From assembly GCF_024449095.1 (NCBI RefSeq), contig NZ_CP024627.1, forward strand, positions 1,240,001-1,304,000: a stretch of DNA of 64,000 nt, written 5' to 3'. Origin of the DNA: Vibrio coralliilyticus. GTDB taxonomy: Bacteria > Pseudomonadota > Gammaproteobacteria > Enterobacterales > Vibrionaceae. Shown one piece after another: positions 1 to 10,428 of this stretch. The position numbers and the translations under genes were made by a program. The notes under the pieces were generated by a model. The model made no database searches. It was not told where the DNA came from and worked only from the letters and a program-made list of their open reading frames with translations. Each line of letters begins with the position of its first letter. The stretch's first letter is position 1.

Positions 1-1
1 C

Positions 2-943
2 CAGCTTAGCCGGGCAATTAGTCGCGGTTGGCGAGCAGGAGATGAAGTCATCGTTACCTCTCTCGATCACTACTCCAACGTGTCGAGTTGGCAGCAAGCG
101 GCGGATGATAAGCAAGTGAAAGTCTATCAGGCTCGAGTGAATGAGCAAGATTGTTCACTAGACTTAGAGCATTTGCTATCGCTGATCACTCCTAAGACTA
201 AACTTGTCGCGCTGACTTACGCATCTAATACCACAGGCTCAATTGTGGACGTGAAACGTGTAGTTGAAGCCGCACACAGTGTGGGAGCTATGGTATATGT
301 CGATGCTGTACATTACGCTCCGCACCACTTGGTTGACGTACAACAGCTAGGTTGTGATTTCTTGGCTTGCTCTGCGTATAAATTCTTTGGCCCCCATGTT
401 GGGATTGCATATATCGCGCCTAAGTGGTTACAGTCTTTACAGCCATACAAAGTCGAGCCTGCCACCAATACAGGTCCGGGTCGATTTGAGACGGGCACTC
501 AGAACTTTGAAGGTCTTGCGGGGGTCATTGCCGCTGTCAAGTATCTGGCTCAATGGGGTAAGGATGGTGATGATCTTCGCCGCCGGTTAGTCGACTCTTT
601 CCAACAGTTTAATCAACACGAGTCCGCGATCAGTGAACGTTTCCTTACACGTTTAGCAGAGCTAAAAGGAGTGAGGTTGTGGGGACGCAATGAAGCCAAC
701 AGTGAGTTGAGAACGCCAACTTTCGCACTGACTTTTGATGGCCATTCCCCTGAGGAGATTGCTCAGAAGCTGGGTCAGCGTAATATCTGTGTTTGGAACG
801 GACATTTTTATGCGCTTGGCTTGGCCCGTCAGCTCGATCTTGAACAATCAGGTGGTGTGGTTCGAATTGGTTTTATGCACTACAACACATTAGAAGAAGT
901 CGATGTATTGTTTGATGAGCTGAAACTTATCTTAGGACAATGA
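2..943 (+). CDS. Cysteine desulfurase-like class V aminotransferase (5' truncated)
   Basis: PLP-dependent fold-type I enzyme of the class V aminotransferase superfamily, most like the TIGR01976 subfamily (VC1184-like) rather than IscS or SufS. The reading frame is open from base 2, so the start lies outside the window; the GTG at 80 is internal. The sequence around DHYSN matches the aspartate/histidine region before the cofactor site. SAYKFFGPHVG carries the expected Schiff-base lysine, and TGPGRFETGTQNFEG is the conserved C-terminal-domain motif. I see no cysteine loop of the SufS type, so sulfur transfer is not established. A strong terminator follows, so it ends a transcription unit. Confidence 0.85.
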   Translation, partial: QLSRAISRGWRAGDEVIVTSLDHYSNVSSWQQAADDKQVKVYQARVNEQDCSLDLEHLLSLITPKTKLVALTYASNTTGSIVDVKRVVEAAHSVGAMVYVDAVHYAPHHLVDVQQLGCDFLACSAYKFFGPHVGIAYIAPKWLQSLQPYKVEPATNTGPGRFETGTQNFEGLAGVIAAVKYLAQWGKDGDDLRRRLVDSFQQFNQHESAISERFLTRLAELKGVRLWGRNEANSELRTPTFALTFDGHSPEEIAQKLGQRNICVWNGHFYALGLARQLDLEQSGGVVRIGFMHYNTLEEVDVLFDELKLILGQ

Positions 944-980
944 ATAGCGAAAGACTTTTTCTGTGTTTAAGCTATAAATA

Positions 981-1004
981 AGGCCCTCATTGAGGGTCTT
1001 TTTT
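981..1004 (+). terminator. Rho-independent terminator after the desulfurase-like gene
   Basis: GC-rich stem (AGGCCCTC with GAGGGTCT) and a three-base loop, followed by a run of T. It starts about 37 bases after the stop codon. Confidence 0.85.
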
Positions 1005-1098
1005 GATCGTGAAGGACTAATTCTTATTAAATAGACTATCGACATTGATGTATTAACAGTTATATTTCGGCTGAATATAAAACAGAAGCATATCGATT

Positions 1099-3846
1099 AT
1101 GAAGAAAGTCTTAATTATGTTTGTCTTGCTGTTAGCCGGTTGTGCTCAGCAAAGTACGAATATACCTATTCAGCAAGATACTAACTGGACGTCAGGTCAG
1201 TTAGACAACGGGTTCAGATACCATATTTACCCAATTGATACAGAAGCAATATCTCTTCGGTTATTTGTCCATGTTGGCTCATTGGAAGAAACACCTGACC
1301 AACTCGGGTATGCCCACTTTGTCGAGCATATGGCATTTAATGGTAGTGAAAATTTTACGCCAAATGAAGTCATTGAACTGATGGAGAAGACGGGAGCAAG
1401 CGGTCACGATGTTAACGCTTATACTTCGTACGAGGAAACAGTCTACACACTAAGTTTACCGAACCAAGATGAACTCGACAAAGCAATACTTTGGCTAAGA
1501 GACGTTGCAAATCGTGTGACATTCGCCCCTGAGGAGGTTGAGCGCGAGAAAGGAGTCGTTCTGGCAGAATATCGCCGAGGGGTGCCTGAGCATTTGTCTT
1601 TCTACGACAAGGCGTATGAAAACAGCGTGAAAGGGACACCTTATGAGGGAAAGGACGCGATTGGTACACCAGAGACTATCCAAAGCGCAACTTCTCAATC
1701 ACTGAAAGCGTTTTATGACACTTGGTATCAGCCACAATCCAGTGAATTAATCATTGTCGGAGATATTAAGCGTGAAGATGCGAAAGGGTTAATCCAAAAA
1801 ATGTTTGCAGATTGGCAGCCAACGAATGACTTACCACCACCTGTTCGAGCAAAAGCTGCGATCAACAGAGGTGACTTTGTTACTCAAGTTAGTATTGATG
1901 AGCCATCGGTGGTAGGGATGACTTTCTATCTGGGGGAAAATTTGCTTCTCACAAGAAATGATCTTATCGAGTATTGGAAAGACAAAATTGTTGCTCGCTT
2001 GATATCACATCGATTAGATGCAGTATACACCGAACATGCTTTACCTTTACGCGGTTGGGATTCTAGTATTTATACGAGTGTGCAAGAGCGCGTATACGAT
2101 GCGTCTATCTCATTCTCCCCTCAAGATCGAAATGCCGTTCAGCCTTTGTTTTTTGAAACTTTGGCGTCGCTCAGGGATCATGGTGTTAGCCAAGAAGAAT
2201 TGAAGGTAGTTATGGCTGAATATAGAAGTCGTCGTGAACACGCGGACGATGAGTGGTTTCGGCGTGGAAGCGAAGACTTCGCTGAAGACAGAACAAGCCA
2301 ATTGGCGGAGGGAGAACCTTCTCAGTCATTAGCCGATTACAAGCGCAGTCTCGATCAACTGCTGCGTTTAGCGGATATTGACTACATCAATCAACATGTA
2401 CGAAATATGCTATCTTCTTCATATGATATGTTCGTCGGTACTGACCCCGTGGAATCGATTGAGCAAGTGAAGCAAAGTCTGCCTGAGTGGAAAAGCATGT
2501 ATGGAATGCCTGGTGTGGCCAGTAATCACATAAGTACGGATATGAATGGATTGGTTGAAGTGGAGTCAGAAAAGCCTCTACCTAATGCCATAGAACAAAA
2601 CAATGGAGAAGTGACTTGGTCCTTGGATAATGGTATTGACGTACTATTTGACCCCGATAACGACACTGATTTTGCTCATATTGTTTATATGTCTTCGGGT
2701 GGGAAAGCCGTTCTGGAGCGAGAGCTTGTACCAGCATCTCAATTACTCTTGGCAACCCTCATAAAGAGTGGTGTTGCTCAGTTTAATGGTACTCAGCTCA
2801 AAGCGTATATCCGCAAAAATGATATTGATGTTCAGAGTTACATTAATGGCACTGAACATGGTTTTGAAATCAGTGCTCCTAAAGACCAAGTTAATGAGGT
2901 ACTCAAACTTCTTTATAACGTGATGGCATACCCTAAGTTTAGTGAACAGCAGATCGAAGTGTTAAAGCAGGAGTATGCGGATGAACTCATGTCTTATCTC
3001 AGATCTCCGCTCGGTCAATGGTATGACGCGATTGAAACGAATACCTTTGCTGCTCAAAGTGTGTATTTTCCTACTTATGCTCATGATTTTGAAAGCGTGA
3101 CGGTCGATCAAGTGCAACAAGCTTATGACGAGCTATTTAGAAAGGCTCGCAATAGTAAGCTGGTGATTGTGGCTGGGGTTGAATCTTCGCAGATTGCTTA
3201 TGGTGTGAAGAACTATATTTCGACAATTCCTCTGGAAGCTGCGAAGATGCCGCCTTATCAAGTGCGTTATAATGCTCGCCCCGATAGCAAAATTAACCTA
3301 GCGATCAATAATGAGCAAAATAGCCGTTACAGACTGCGCTCTATTAATCAATCCGCAAGGGCTCAAGATGCAAAACTTACGTTGGTAGATAAGGTTGTTC
3401 AGCGTATTTTAGCCAGACGTCTAGATGCTTACGTACGTGAAGAGCTGAGCTTAGATTATGCCCCCGACAGTTACTTTTCTACTGACAATAATGAGCCGGC
3501 AACGGATTGGACGATTGAAGCTCAAGTTGCAGCAGAAGATCTACCTAAGGTAGAACAAGCCATTGATAAGGTCATTCAGAATCTGATCACTTCTGTGAGC
3601 CAAGAGGAGCTAGCGATTGCGAAGGAGCAGTTGGATGTGTACCTTGAAGACACGATTAACTACCCCTCAGACGTTGCTTGGTTCCGTGCTTTAACTTTGG
3701 TGAATGATTTTGGTGAAGAAGCCTTCACTCAATCAAGAGAGGTAGCAAAAACGATTACGTTAGATGACGTGCGAGTTCGTGCTATAGAGTCATTTGGTCA
3801 AGGTGCAGAGCATTACAAATACATACTTAGCCCGCTAGACCAATAA
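1099..3846 (+). CDS. M16 family zinc metalloprotease, predicted lipoprotein
   Basis: A 915-residue pitrilysin/PqqL-like peptidase. The N-terminus is a lipoprotein signal with lipobox LLAGC (Cys15), so it is probably anchored in the outer or inner membrane facing the periplasm. The inverted zinc motif HFVEH (residues 73-77) is intact. The glutamate-rich helix with the third metal ligand follows at about residues 147-160 (EEVEREK...VLAEYRR). The length fits a full two-half M16 protein (two repeats of active plus inactive domain). The substrate is unknown; peptide degradation is inferred from the family. It is a single-gene unit with terminators on both sides. Confidence 0.9.
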   Translation: MKKVLIMFVLLLAGCAQQSTNIPIQQDTNWTSGQLDNGFRYHIYPIDTEAISLRLFVHVGSLEETPDQLGYAHFVEHMAFNGSENFTPNEVIELMEKTGASGHDVNAYTSYEETVYTLSLPNQDELDKAILWLRDVANRVTFAPEEVEREKGVVLAEYRRGVPEHLSFYDKAYENSVKGTPYEGKDAIGTPETIQSATSQSLKAFYDTWYQPQSSELIIVGDIKREDAKGLIQKMFADWQPTNDLPPPVRAKAAINRGDFVTQVSIDEPSVVGMTFYLGENLLLTRNDLIEYWKDKIVARLISHRLDAVYTEHALPLRGWDSSIYTSVQERVYDASISFSPQDRNAVQPLFFETLASLRDHGVSQEELKVVMAEYRSRREHADDEWFRRGSEDFAEDRTSQLAEGEPSQSLADYKRSLDQLLRLADIDYINQHVRNMLSSSYDMFVGTDPVESIEQVKQSLPEWKSMYGMPGVASNHISTDMNGLVEVESEKPLPNAIEQNNGEVTWSLDNGIDVLFDPDNDTDFAHIVYMSSGGKAVLERELVPASQLLLATLIKSGVAQFNGTQLKAYIRKNDIDVQSYINGTEHGFEISAPKDQVNEVLKLLYNVMAYPKFSEQQIEVLKQEYADELMSYLRSPLGQWYDAIETNTFAAQSVYFPTYAHDFESVTVDQVQQAYDELFRKARNSKLVIVAGVESSQIAYGVKNYISTIPLEAAKMPPYQVRYNARPDSKINLAINNEQNSRYRLRSINQSARAQDAKLTLVDKVVQRILARRLDAYVREELSLDYAPDSYFSTDNNEPATDWTIEAQVAAEDLPKVEQAIDKVIQNLITSVSQEELAIAKEQLDVYLEDTINYPSDVAWFRALTLVNDFGEEAFTQSREVAKTITLDDVRVRAIESFGQGAEHYKYILSPLDQ

Positions 3847-3860
3847 GTCGCCTTGTTACA

Positions 3861-3896
3861 AAAAGCCCTTTCATCTTTAATGAAAGGGCTTTTTTA
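3861..3896. terminator. Bidirectional terminator between convergent genes
   Basis: Stem AAAAGCCCTTTCA pairs with TGAAAGGGCTTTT around a short loop, with T-runs readable on both strands. It separates the M16 protease (+) from the DUF2797 gene (-). Confidence 0.85.
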
Positions 3897-3918
3897 ATAG
3901 GAGTTAATAAGCCAGGTG

Positions 3919-4755
3919 TTATACGCTGACTTCAACTTCGTAAGACGTGAACTTGCGGATATTAATCACACCAGTATCAAAAATCATATATTGACCTTTA
4001 ATACCCTGTAAAGTGCCTGCCACTTCAGGGTTCTTATCAAAGTTATGCGATGTGATTTTTGTCGGGTGCTGCAAAACTGGGTAGCTGATGGACGTGATAT
4101 CAGCGTTGAGTATCTCAATTGCATCATCACCGAACTGATGTTTTATCTCAGTGATTTTGTCCTCAACCAACGGCAATAGCTCTGTAAACTTCTCTTCAAG
4201 TGGCATTGGTTCGCCATCTTCTTTGAGCAAAGTCCGCCAATTGGTTTTATCTGCAATGTGTTTTGCTAACTCAATTTCAATCAGGCCTGAGATATGGCGA
4301 GTTTTCACTTTGAATATTGGAAGGCCTTGTGTGGCTCCTTGATCAATCCAACGTGTCGGGATCTGTGTATGGCGAGTAATTCCGACTTTGAGGCTTGATG
4401 TATTCGAAAGATAGACGAAATGGTCAACCATGCAGTTATCTTCGCCCCATTGCGGCTCGCGACATGTGCCTTGATCATAGTGACACGTTTCCGGTTTCAT
4501 AATGCACATATCGCAGCTCGCGAGCTTTTTCATGCACACGAAACAGTGGCCCTGTGAGTAGCTTTTTTTGGTTTTCTTACCACAAGAGCAACAAAAGATG
4601 TTACCGGTATGGTTTAGAGTTATTTTCTGGCCTATGAAAGGCTGAAGGTCGACGAGTTCATCACCGACTGGAAGATGATAGTGTACTTCACCATCTAACG
4701 AAGCACGCATCTTACTTAGCGTACCTTTTGCGATTAAAGACATGACATTACTCAT
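3919..4755 (-). CDS. DUF2797 family cysteine-rich protein
   Basis: A 278-residue protein resembling the DUF2797 family. The N-terminal half (about residues 50-110) is dense in cysteine pairs (CCSCGKK, CFVCMKK, CDMC, then single Cys), which suggests a zinc-ribbon-like metal site. The middle has a GIY-YIG-like stretch (HFVYLSNTSSLKVGITR), as expected if the fold is related to that nuclease superfamily; this relation is inference. The function is unknown. It lies downstream of sanA on the same strand with a gap of about 160 bases, so it may have its own promoter. Confidence 0.75.
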   Translation of the reverse strand: MSNVMSLIAKGTLSKMRASLDGEVHYHLPVGDELVDLQPFIGQKITLNHTGNIFCCSCGKKTKKSYSQGHCFVCMKKLASCDMCIMKPETCHYDQGTCREPQWGEDNCMVDHFVYLSNTSSLKVGITRHTQIPTRWIDQGATQGLPIFKVKTRHISGLIEIELAKHIADKTNWRTLLKEDGEPMPLEEKFTELLPLVEDKITEIKHQFGDDAIEILNADITSISYPVLQHPTKITSHNFDKNPEVAGTLQGIKGQYMIFDTGVINIRKFTSYEVEVSV

Positions 4756-4917
4756 TTTATATTGACAGCTCTTATATGGGTAAATGTTGTATTTGAGCTG
4801 TTTAACTCAGCGGTTAGTGTAGCAGAGAATCGTTATCGACCATATTGCTACTTGGCTGATGTGGCTTTATGAAGATAAACGATGTAGCTGGGGGTGAAGT
4901 CAGCCCGTTTCGATAGG

Positions 4918-5682
4918 CTATTCGGTGTCTTCAACTACGCTATCTTCAATATTTAGTGGCTCTGCTTCGTTGGGGTGAATTGGTTCTTTTGGCCCCAAGA
5001 ATTTGGGCTTGGCTCGTGTGATGTAAAGATCCAATACGGCTTTGGCTCTGGCAAACACTTCTCGTAATCGGATTTGATAACCAGAATGTGACGAAGGGCC
5101 GGGAACCGCAAAACATTTGGCATTGATATTATGGAAGTTGGCAATAAATAGCGCTCGCTCGCAATGAAACTTCTGAGTGATGATCAAAAAATTATCGGTA
5201 TCAAAAATTTCCTTTGCTCGAACCACAGAGTCAAGAGTGCGAAAGCCTGCGTAATCTAGGTATATATGATTCTCAGGCACTTCCGCTTTGAGCAAATCAC
5301 GCTTCATTGTCCAAGGTTCATTATAAGACCGGTGGGCATTGTCGCCGCTTAACAGGAAGTTATCGACTTTCTCACTTTGGTATAGCTCGATCGCTGCACT
5401 AATGCGATTGGTATAGTAATCGTTAAGGATTTTTCCAAGATACTTACTGGTGCCCAAGACGACGGCGACATCAAAATTACCGACTTGCTCTGAACTAGTA
5501 TAGAGCTGATCTTTGGTCTGATAGGAGACCCAACGGTCTATCAAAAAGAGAGAGATAGCCGCGCAGATCAGCAAGAGAGGGATACAGCGAAGCCCCTTTA
5601 GCGCGTAGGCTAAATAATGATCAGAGGGTTTTGGTCTGTGAAAGAGTCTTCGCACTAAATTTGTCGATTCCGTTGTGCCCAT
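4918..5682 (-). CDS. sanA: SanA-like DUF218/ElyC-type inner-membrane protein
   Basis: A 254-residue protein with one N-terminal membrane segment (about residues 30-48, LRCIPLLLICAAISLFLID) and a periplasmic DUF218 domain. Conserved family features are visible: VAVVLGTSKY, the LLSGDN motif, and ITQKFHCERALFIA. SanA homologues affect envelope barrier function (vancomycin exclusion at high temperature in E. coli); the biochemical activity is not known. The start overlaps the end of the upstream DUF3392 gene by 28 bases, which indicates translational coupling. The acidic C-terminal tail looks variable. Confidence 0.85.
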   Translation of the reverse strand: MGTTESTNLVRRLFHRPKPSDHYLAYALKGLRCIPLLLICAAISLFLIDRWVSYQTKDQLYTSSEQVGNFDVAVVLGTSKYLGKILNDYYTNRISAAIELYQSEKVDNFLLSGDNAHRSYNEPWTMKRDLLKAEVPENHIYLDYAGFRTLDSVVRAKEIFDTDNFLIITQKFHCERALFIANFHNINAKCFAVPGPSSHSGYQIRLREVFARAKAVLDLYITRAKPKFLGPKEPIHPNEAEPLNIEDSVVEDTE

Positions 5683-5984
5683 GAACCAATTAATATAAAG
5701 CTGACAATAACAATAGAAAACATGATGCCAGCGTCCATATCACGTAATGTCCGAGCGAGGTAAGGGGTGGCTTTAACAATGATTAAGCCGTAACCAAAGG
5801 CGTTAATCAAGACAAATACGACGGTTCTGAGTACAAAGTTGTGGTTTCGCAGCGTTCTTCTGAGCAAAGTGTTGACTTCGCCACCAGCCATCACAAGAAA
5901 ACAAGCGATCAGCGCTGTTGAAATTTCAGTTAGATAAGGTAAGAGATATTTTCCCGCAGGGGAAAGGAATTCAAAAATCATCAT
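5655..5984 (-). CDS. DUF3392 small integral membrane protein
   Basis: About 109 residues with three likely transmembrane helices (roughly residues 20-38, 56-75 and 85-104), matching the DUF3392 family. An upstream in-frame TTG at 6020 would lengthen it, but those extra codons lie inside the maeA terminator hairpin, so an ATG at 5984 or 5981 is the sensible start. It overlaps sanA by 28 bases. Function unknown; co-occurrence with sanA suggests an envelope role. Confidence 0.75.
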   Translation of the reverse strand: MMIFEFLSPAGKYLLPYLTEISTALIACFLVMAGGEVNTLLRRTLRNHNFVLRTVVFVLINAFGYGLIIVKATPYLARTLRDMDAGIMFSIVIVSFILIGSWAQRNRQI

Positions 5985-5988
5985 AAAC

Positions 5989-6013
5989 AAAAAAGCCCCT
6001 ATTAGTAGGGGCT
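5989..6013 (-). terminator. Terminator of maeA
   Basis: On the minus strand AGCCCCTA and TAGGGGCT form a stem with loop CTAA followed by TTTTTTG, just after the maeA stop. Some read-through would be needed to express DUF3392 and sanA from the maeA promoter. Confidence 0.8.
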
Positions 6014-6028
6014 GAGTCAATATAGTAA

Positions 6029-7717
6029 TTAGAATGAAGTACGCTTGTAACGACGGTAAACCGGTTGCCAGAAGTGATTTTCAATCGCTTCTTCTAGTGC
6101 CTCGTCAGTAATTTCAAGCGCTACGCCCTGTGCAATCGCTTTCTTTGCTACTGCGAAAGCAATCTTCTTCGACACTGAGTGGATAGCTTCGAGAGGAGGC
6201 AGCAGCGCACCCTGACCATTAATCGCCAGCGGAGAACACGTAGCGAGAGCACGGCTGGATTCCATGAGCATTTCGTCAGTAACACGTTTTGCTTGTACAG
6301 CAAGTACGCCTAAGCCGATACCCGGGAAGATGTAGCTGTTATTACATTGTGCAATTGGGTAAGTTTTACCATCGTGTACGACTGGGTCAAATGGGCTGCC
6401 AGTGGCAACGAGAGCCTCACCGTTAGTCCAGCGAATAATGTCATGAGGCGTTGCTTCAACTCGACTGGTTGGGTTTGACAGAGGGAATACAATTGGGCGA
6501 GAACAGTGTTTGTGCATCTCTTTGATCACTTCTTCACTGAACAAACCTGGAGCACCAGAAACGCCAATCAGAACGGTAGGCTTGGCATTGCGCATAACGT
6601 CGAGTAGTGAGTAGCCATTGCCTTCCGCTTCCCAGTCGCCGGTGTTACTGTGCTTTTGTACCAGACGCTGTTGGAAATCAAGTAGGTTTGGCATTCCTTC
6701 CTGTAGTAGGCCCCAACGATCTACCATGTAAACTTGTGAACGTGCTTGCTCGTCAGAAATCCCTTCCGATACCATTTGAGCGATGATAGCTTCTGCAATA
6801 CCACAGCCCGCAGAGCCTGCACCAAGGAACGTCACGCGCTGTTCAGAAAGCTGCGTGCCCGCTGCCTGACAAGCTGCCAGTAGAGAGCCAACAGTGACAG
6901 CAGCCGTACCTTGAATATCATCATTGAAACAACAGATGCGATCTTTGTAACGTTCAAGCAAAGGCATTGCATTTTTCTGTGCGAAATCTTCAAATTGAAT
7001 CAACGCATCTGGCCAGCGACGCTGCACCGCTTGAATAAACTCTTCGACGAATGCATCGTATTCAGAGCCAGTAATACGTGGATGACGCCAGCCCATATAC
7101 ATTGGGTCAGCAAGACGCTGAGGGTTATTCGTACCAACATCCAGTACAATAGGTAGTGTGTAAGCTGGGCTGATACCACCACAGGCGGTGTACAGTGCAA
7201 GTTTACCGATAGGGATACCCATACCACCGATGCCCTGATCACCTAAGCCAAGAATACGCTCACCATCGGTAACAACAATCACTTTTACGTTATGGTTTGA
7301 GGCGTTGTTAAGAAGATCATCAATGCGGTCACGGTTTGCATAAGAGACGAATAGACCACGACCACGACGATAGATATTTGAAAAGTTCTCACAGGCCGCA
7401 CCTACCGTTGGTGTATAGATGATCGGCATCATTTCTGAAACGTGGTTCTGCACTAAGCGGTAGAATAAAGTTTCGTTGGTATCCTGAATGTTACGTAGGT
7501 AGATGTGTTTATCCATATCGCTTTCAAAGTTGCGATACTGTTGGTAAGCACGTTCCACTTGTTCCTGAATGGTTTCAGTTGTTTCTGGTAACAAACCTTC
7601 GAGATTGAAAGAAGCTCTTTCTTCTGCTGAGAATGCGCTGCCTTTATTGAGAAGAGGCGTACTAAGAAGCGCTGGACCAGCGAAAGGGATATATAAAGGG
7701 CGTTTATCGTTATTCAT
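6029..7717 (-). CDS. maeA: NAD-dependent malic enzyme
   Basis: A 562-residue protein of the large (eukaryote/E. coli MaeA) malic enzyme type, converting malate to pyruvate, CO2 and NADH. The N-terminal SLYIP-like sequence ([12 protein letters not shown]), the catalytic-tyrosine region IIYTPTVG, the metal-binding stretch FEDF...[11 protein letters not shown] and the dinucleotide fold FLGAGSAG are all present. Start chosen at the ATG at 7717 with AAGG upstream; a GTG one codon earlier is less likely. It is followed by an intrinsic terminator and divergent from the helicase gene. Confidence 0.95.
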   Translation of the reverse strand: MNNDKRPLYIPFAGPALLSTPLLNKGSAFSAEERASFNLEGLLPETTETIQEQVERAYQQYRNFESDMDKHIYLRNIQDTNETLFYRLVQNHVSEMMPIIYTPTVGAACENFSNIYRRGRGLFVSYANRDRIDDLLNNASNHNVKVIVVTDGERILGLGDQGIGGMGIPIGKLALYTACGGISPAYTLPIVLDVGTNNPQRLADPMYMGWRHPRITGSEYDAFVEEFIQAVQRRWPDALIQFEDFAQKNAMPLLERYKDRICCFNDDIQGTAAVTVGSLLAACQAAGTQLSEQRVTFLGAGSAGCGIAEAIIAQMVSEGISDEQARSQVYMVDRWGLLQEGMPNLLDFQQRLVQKHSNTGDWEAEGNGYSLLDVMRNAKPTVLIGVSGAPGLFSEEVIKEMHKHCSRPIVFPLSNPTSRVEATPHDIIRWTNGEALVATGSPFDPVVHDGKTYPIAQCNNSYIFPGIGLGVLAVQAKRVTDEMLMESSRALATCSPLAINGQGALLPPLEAIHSVSKKIAFAVAKKAIAQGVALEITDEALEEAIENHFWQPVYRRYKRTSF

Positions 7718-7850
7718 CACTTGCCTTGTCGTAGGGTCTTAAGGAACGGGAACCAGAAAATGATAGGGATTAGTGACCATATTGTAAACCGAATATTCAT
7801 GCATTCTGGCACAGATTAGTTATATACTTTCCGCCTTTTCCACGATCTCG

Positions 7851-10205
7851 ATGCTAACGATGTCCAGCCTACCTATAGATATTCTCAAACCCGACTTTCT
7901 GAACCTGCTTTCTACTCACCATATGATAGTAGAAGCCGAAACTGGCTCGGGCAAATCAACCCGATTACCGCTTTGGTCAGCAGAGAAGGGGAGAGTGCTG
8001 GTGATTGAACCGAGACGTATCGCTTGTACCTCGCTAGCGCAGTTTCTTGCGGAACAAAAAAAGGAGCCACTTGGTCGATCAGTTGGTTACTCAATCAAAC
8101 TTGAAAACCGATGTGATGAAGAGACACAAATCGTCTTTGTCACCCCCGGAGTTGCACTGCGTTGGTATTCAGAAAATCGGTTGAGTGGCTATCAAACGAT
8201 TATTATTGATGAGTTTCATGAGCGTCGTTGGGATACCGATTTGATGGTTGCTCTACTAAGAAAACTCGACCAGCACCGTTTGGTTATTACTTCAGCGACA
8301 ATCGAAGGTGAGAAACTTGCCCGCTATGTGGGTGCTGAAAGATTGCAGGCCAAAGGACGTAATTTTGAAGTTGCAGTCGCCCATAGAGCGGGTGACTCTC
8401 GTCAGTTGCCCGATAGCCGAAACTTGGAACAAAAAGTCAAAACCGAGGTGGAGGCTCTACTCGATGTTGATGGCGATATTCTGGTTTTTTTGCCCGGACG
8501 AAAAGAGATTGCTCAGTGTCAAGGTGCGCTGTCACACATAAATGATGTGATTGTGGTTCCACTGCATGCCTCAGTTACTGAACAGCAAAGAGAAATTGCC
8601 TTAAACCAACAAAGCCTAAAGAAAATCGTGCTTGCGACCAACGTGGCGGAAACCTCACTGACGATACCTAATGTCGTGGCGGTGATTGATTCCGGCTTAG
8701 AGCGCCGTACGGAACAGAGAAACGGTAAGACCACGCTGAGCTTGAAGCATATTTCTAAAGCCAGCGCTAGGCAGCGCAGTGGCCGCGCAGGTCGAGTTAT
8801 GGATGGCGTGTGTATTCGTTTATATGGTGAGCATGCCGCTTTAGCGGATGTGACACCGCCAGAGCTTCATCGTGAAACATTGACTGAAGCAATGCTGGCA
8901 TCGGCCTGTTGTGGTCAATCATTGACGGATCTAAATTTCTTGGAACCACTGCCTGACAAGTCATTTGAGCAGGCGATGACCATATTGAAAAACATGGGGG
9001 CGATTGACGATTCCGGCCTTGCTACATCTCATGGTCAACGAATATACCCTTTACCTATAGACGCTCTGTATGCGGATCTGGTGACGCGTATGCCAACTCG
9101 AAAATTGCAGGAAGCTATGGTGGATCTTACGTCGGTTCTTGCTACCCCCGCGGCTTTGTATCGATTGTCGTCAAATACAGAAGCGTTAGAGCAACTCGAT
9201 AAAGAAGAGCCATTGGGTTGTGATGCTGAGGTCGCGATTCGGACTTTGCGAGGTGAACGTCTACCGGGAGTGAACGTTGAATCGGATGTTCTGAAAGAAG
9301 CCAAAGCTTTGTCTGAACAGATGCGAGTGGTGTTCGAATTGCCGCAACTTGGCGTGGCATCTCGCTATGCACACCATGAATTGGTAGAGGCCATCGCTGC
9401 TTTGCATCCTGAGCTTTTGTTCGTTAGACGGGAAAAGCGCAAAGAGGCATTGGGCAACGGACATATGGAAGTCATACTAGGACGAGCGAGTCGGCTACCC
9501 AGTAATGTCGATGCAGCGCTGGTGTTGGATACTCACAGCCTACCAGGACGAGGCGTTAAGCAGACTTTAAACCTCGTAACCGTAGCTATGCCAGTCAATC
9601 TTGCACTGTTTGAAGCACTTGGAGTCGGAAAGTGGGTGGAAGGCGATGTAGTGAATGTTGATGATATCCCTCATGTCGAGCTCAATTTGATTTACGCGGG
9701 ACGTAAGGTGGCTTCAAAGAAAACGCAAGCTGAGGGAGAATTTGCGATTAAGCCGCTGCTTGAAGCGGTAAAACGTGAGGAATTACTGCCCGGTTTTGCG
9801 AAACAGCGTCATCAGGAGATCGAACATTGGAAACTCTATCAAGCGCTAGATAAGACGCTTTCTCAGGCATGTCATGAACCACTCACTTTTGATACTTGGT
9901 TTATAGAACAACTCGAAGCATTAGAACTGACAGATGCCTCGGAGCTAGAAATGTTCAGCGCTGACGATTTTCCTTTTGATGGAATACCTTATTGGGAATA
10001 TGAAGATTTTGCAGTGACTTACCCATTTGAGCTTTTCATTGGTGATTTACAACTAAGTGTTGAATATCACCCGAAAAAGAAGCTGGTGTATGTGGTGTAT
10101 AAATCTGGATTGAGAAAGGGAGACCCAAAACGTTGGGAACTGCCGCGATGGTCCGGTTGGCGAGTTCAATACAAGAAAGCGAGCCGAATCGTAGATATTC
10201 GATAG
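7851..10205 (+). CDS. HrpB-like DEAH-type ATP-dependent helicase (DEFH variant)
   Basis: A 784-residue superfamily 2 helicase. The Walker A sequence is ETGSGKST (about residues 30-37), motif II reads DEFH (120-123) instead of DEAH, motif III is SAT (148-150), and motif VI is QRSGRAGR. The C-terminal helicase-associated region is long. The general layout is like HrpB, but the motif II change and diverged C-terminus suggest a paralogue rather than HrpB itself. RNA or DNA substrate unknown. Start at ATG 7851; ATG 7860 is an alternative. It is divergent from maeA. Confidence 0.85.
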   Translation: MLTMSSLPIDILKPDFLNLLSTHHMIVEAETGSGKSTRLPLWSAEKGRVLVIEPRRIACTSLAQFLAEQKKEPLGRSVGYSIKLENRCDEETQIVFVTPGVALRWYSENRLSGYQTIIIDEFHERRWDTDLMVALLRKLDQHRLVITSATIEGEKLARYVGAERLQAKGRNFEVAVAHRAGDSRQLPDSRNLEQKVKTEVEALLDVDGDILVFLPGRKEIAQCQGALSHINDVIVVPLHASVTEQQREIALNQQSLKKIVLATNVAETSLTIPNVVAVIDSGLERRTEQRNGKTTLSLKHISKASARQRSGRAGRVMDGVCIRLYGEHAALADVTPPELHRETLTEAMLASACCGQSLTDLNFLEPLPDKSFEQAMTILKNMGAIDDSGLATSHGQRIYPLPIDALYADLVTRMPTRKLQEAMVDLTSVLATPAALYRLSSNTEALEQLDKEEPLGCDAEVAIRTLRGERLPGVNVESDVLKEAKALSEQMRVVFELPQLGVASRYAHHELVEAIAALHPELLFVRREKRKEALGNGHMEVILGRASRLPSNVDAALVLDTHSLPGRGVKQTLNLVTVAMPVNLALFEALGVGKWVEGDVVNVDDIPHVELNLIYAGRKVASKKTQAEGEFAIKPLLEAVKREELLPGFAKQRHQEIEHWKLYQALDKTLSQACHEPLTFDTWFIEQLEALELTDASELEMFSADDFPFDGIPYWEYEDFAVTYPFELFIGDLQLSVEYHPKKKLVYVVYKSGLRKGDPKRWELPRWSGWRVQYKKASRIVDIR

Positions 10206-10428
10206 AGGAATAATTATCTAAACCGTAGGGATAAATTTGGTCTCTAAAATATTACGCAACAGATTGTGTATGTCTCGATTTTGTACATCTTTTGTTATCG
10301 GGTTGGTTTTGATATAGCTTTTTTCTCGAAAAAATGGGTATAAAAGACGATTGTTTTATATCCTATTGCTATATGACTAAGGATAGAGGATATTGAGAAC
10401 ACTGTGTTGCCTACCAGAGGAGGTTGAT

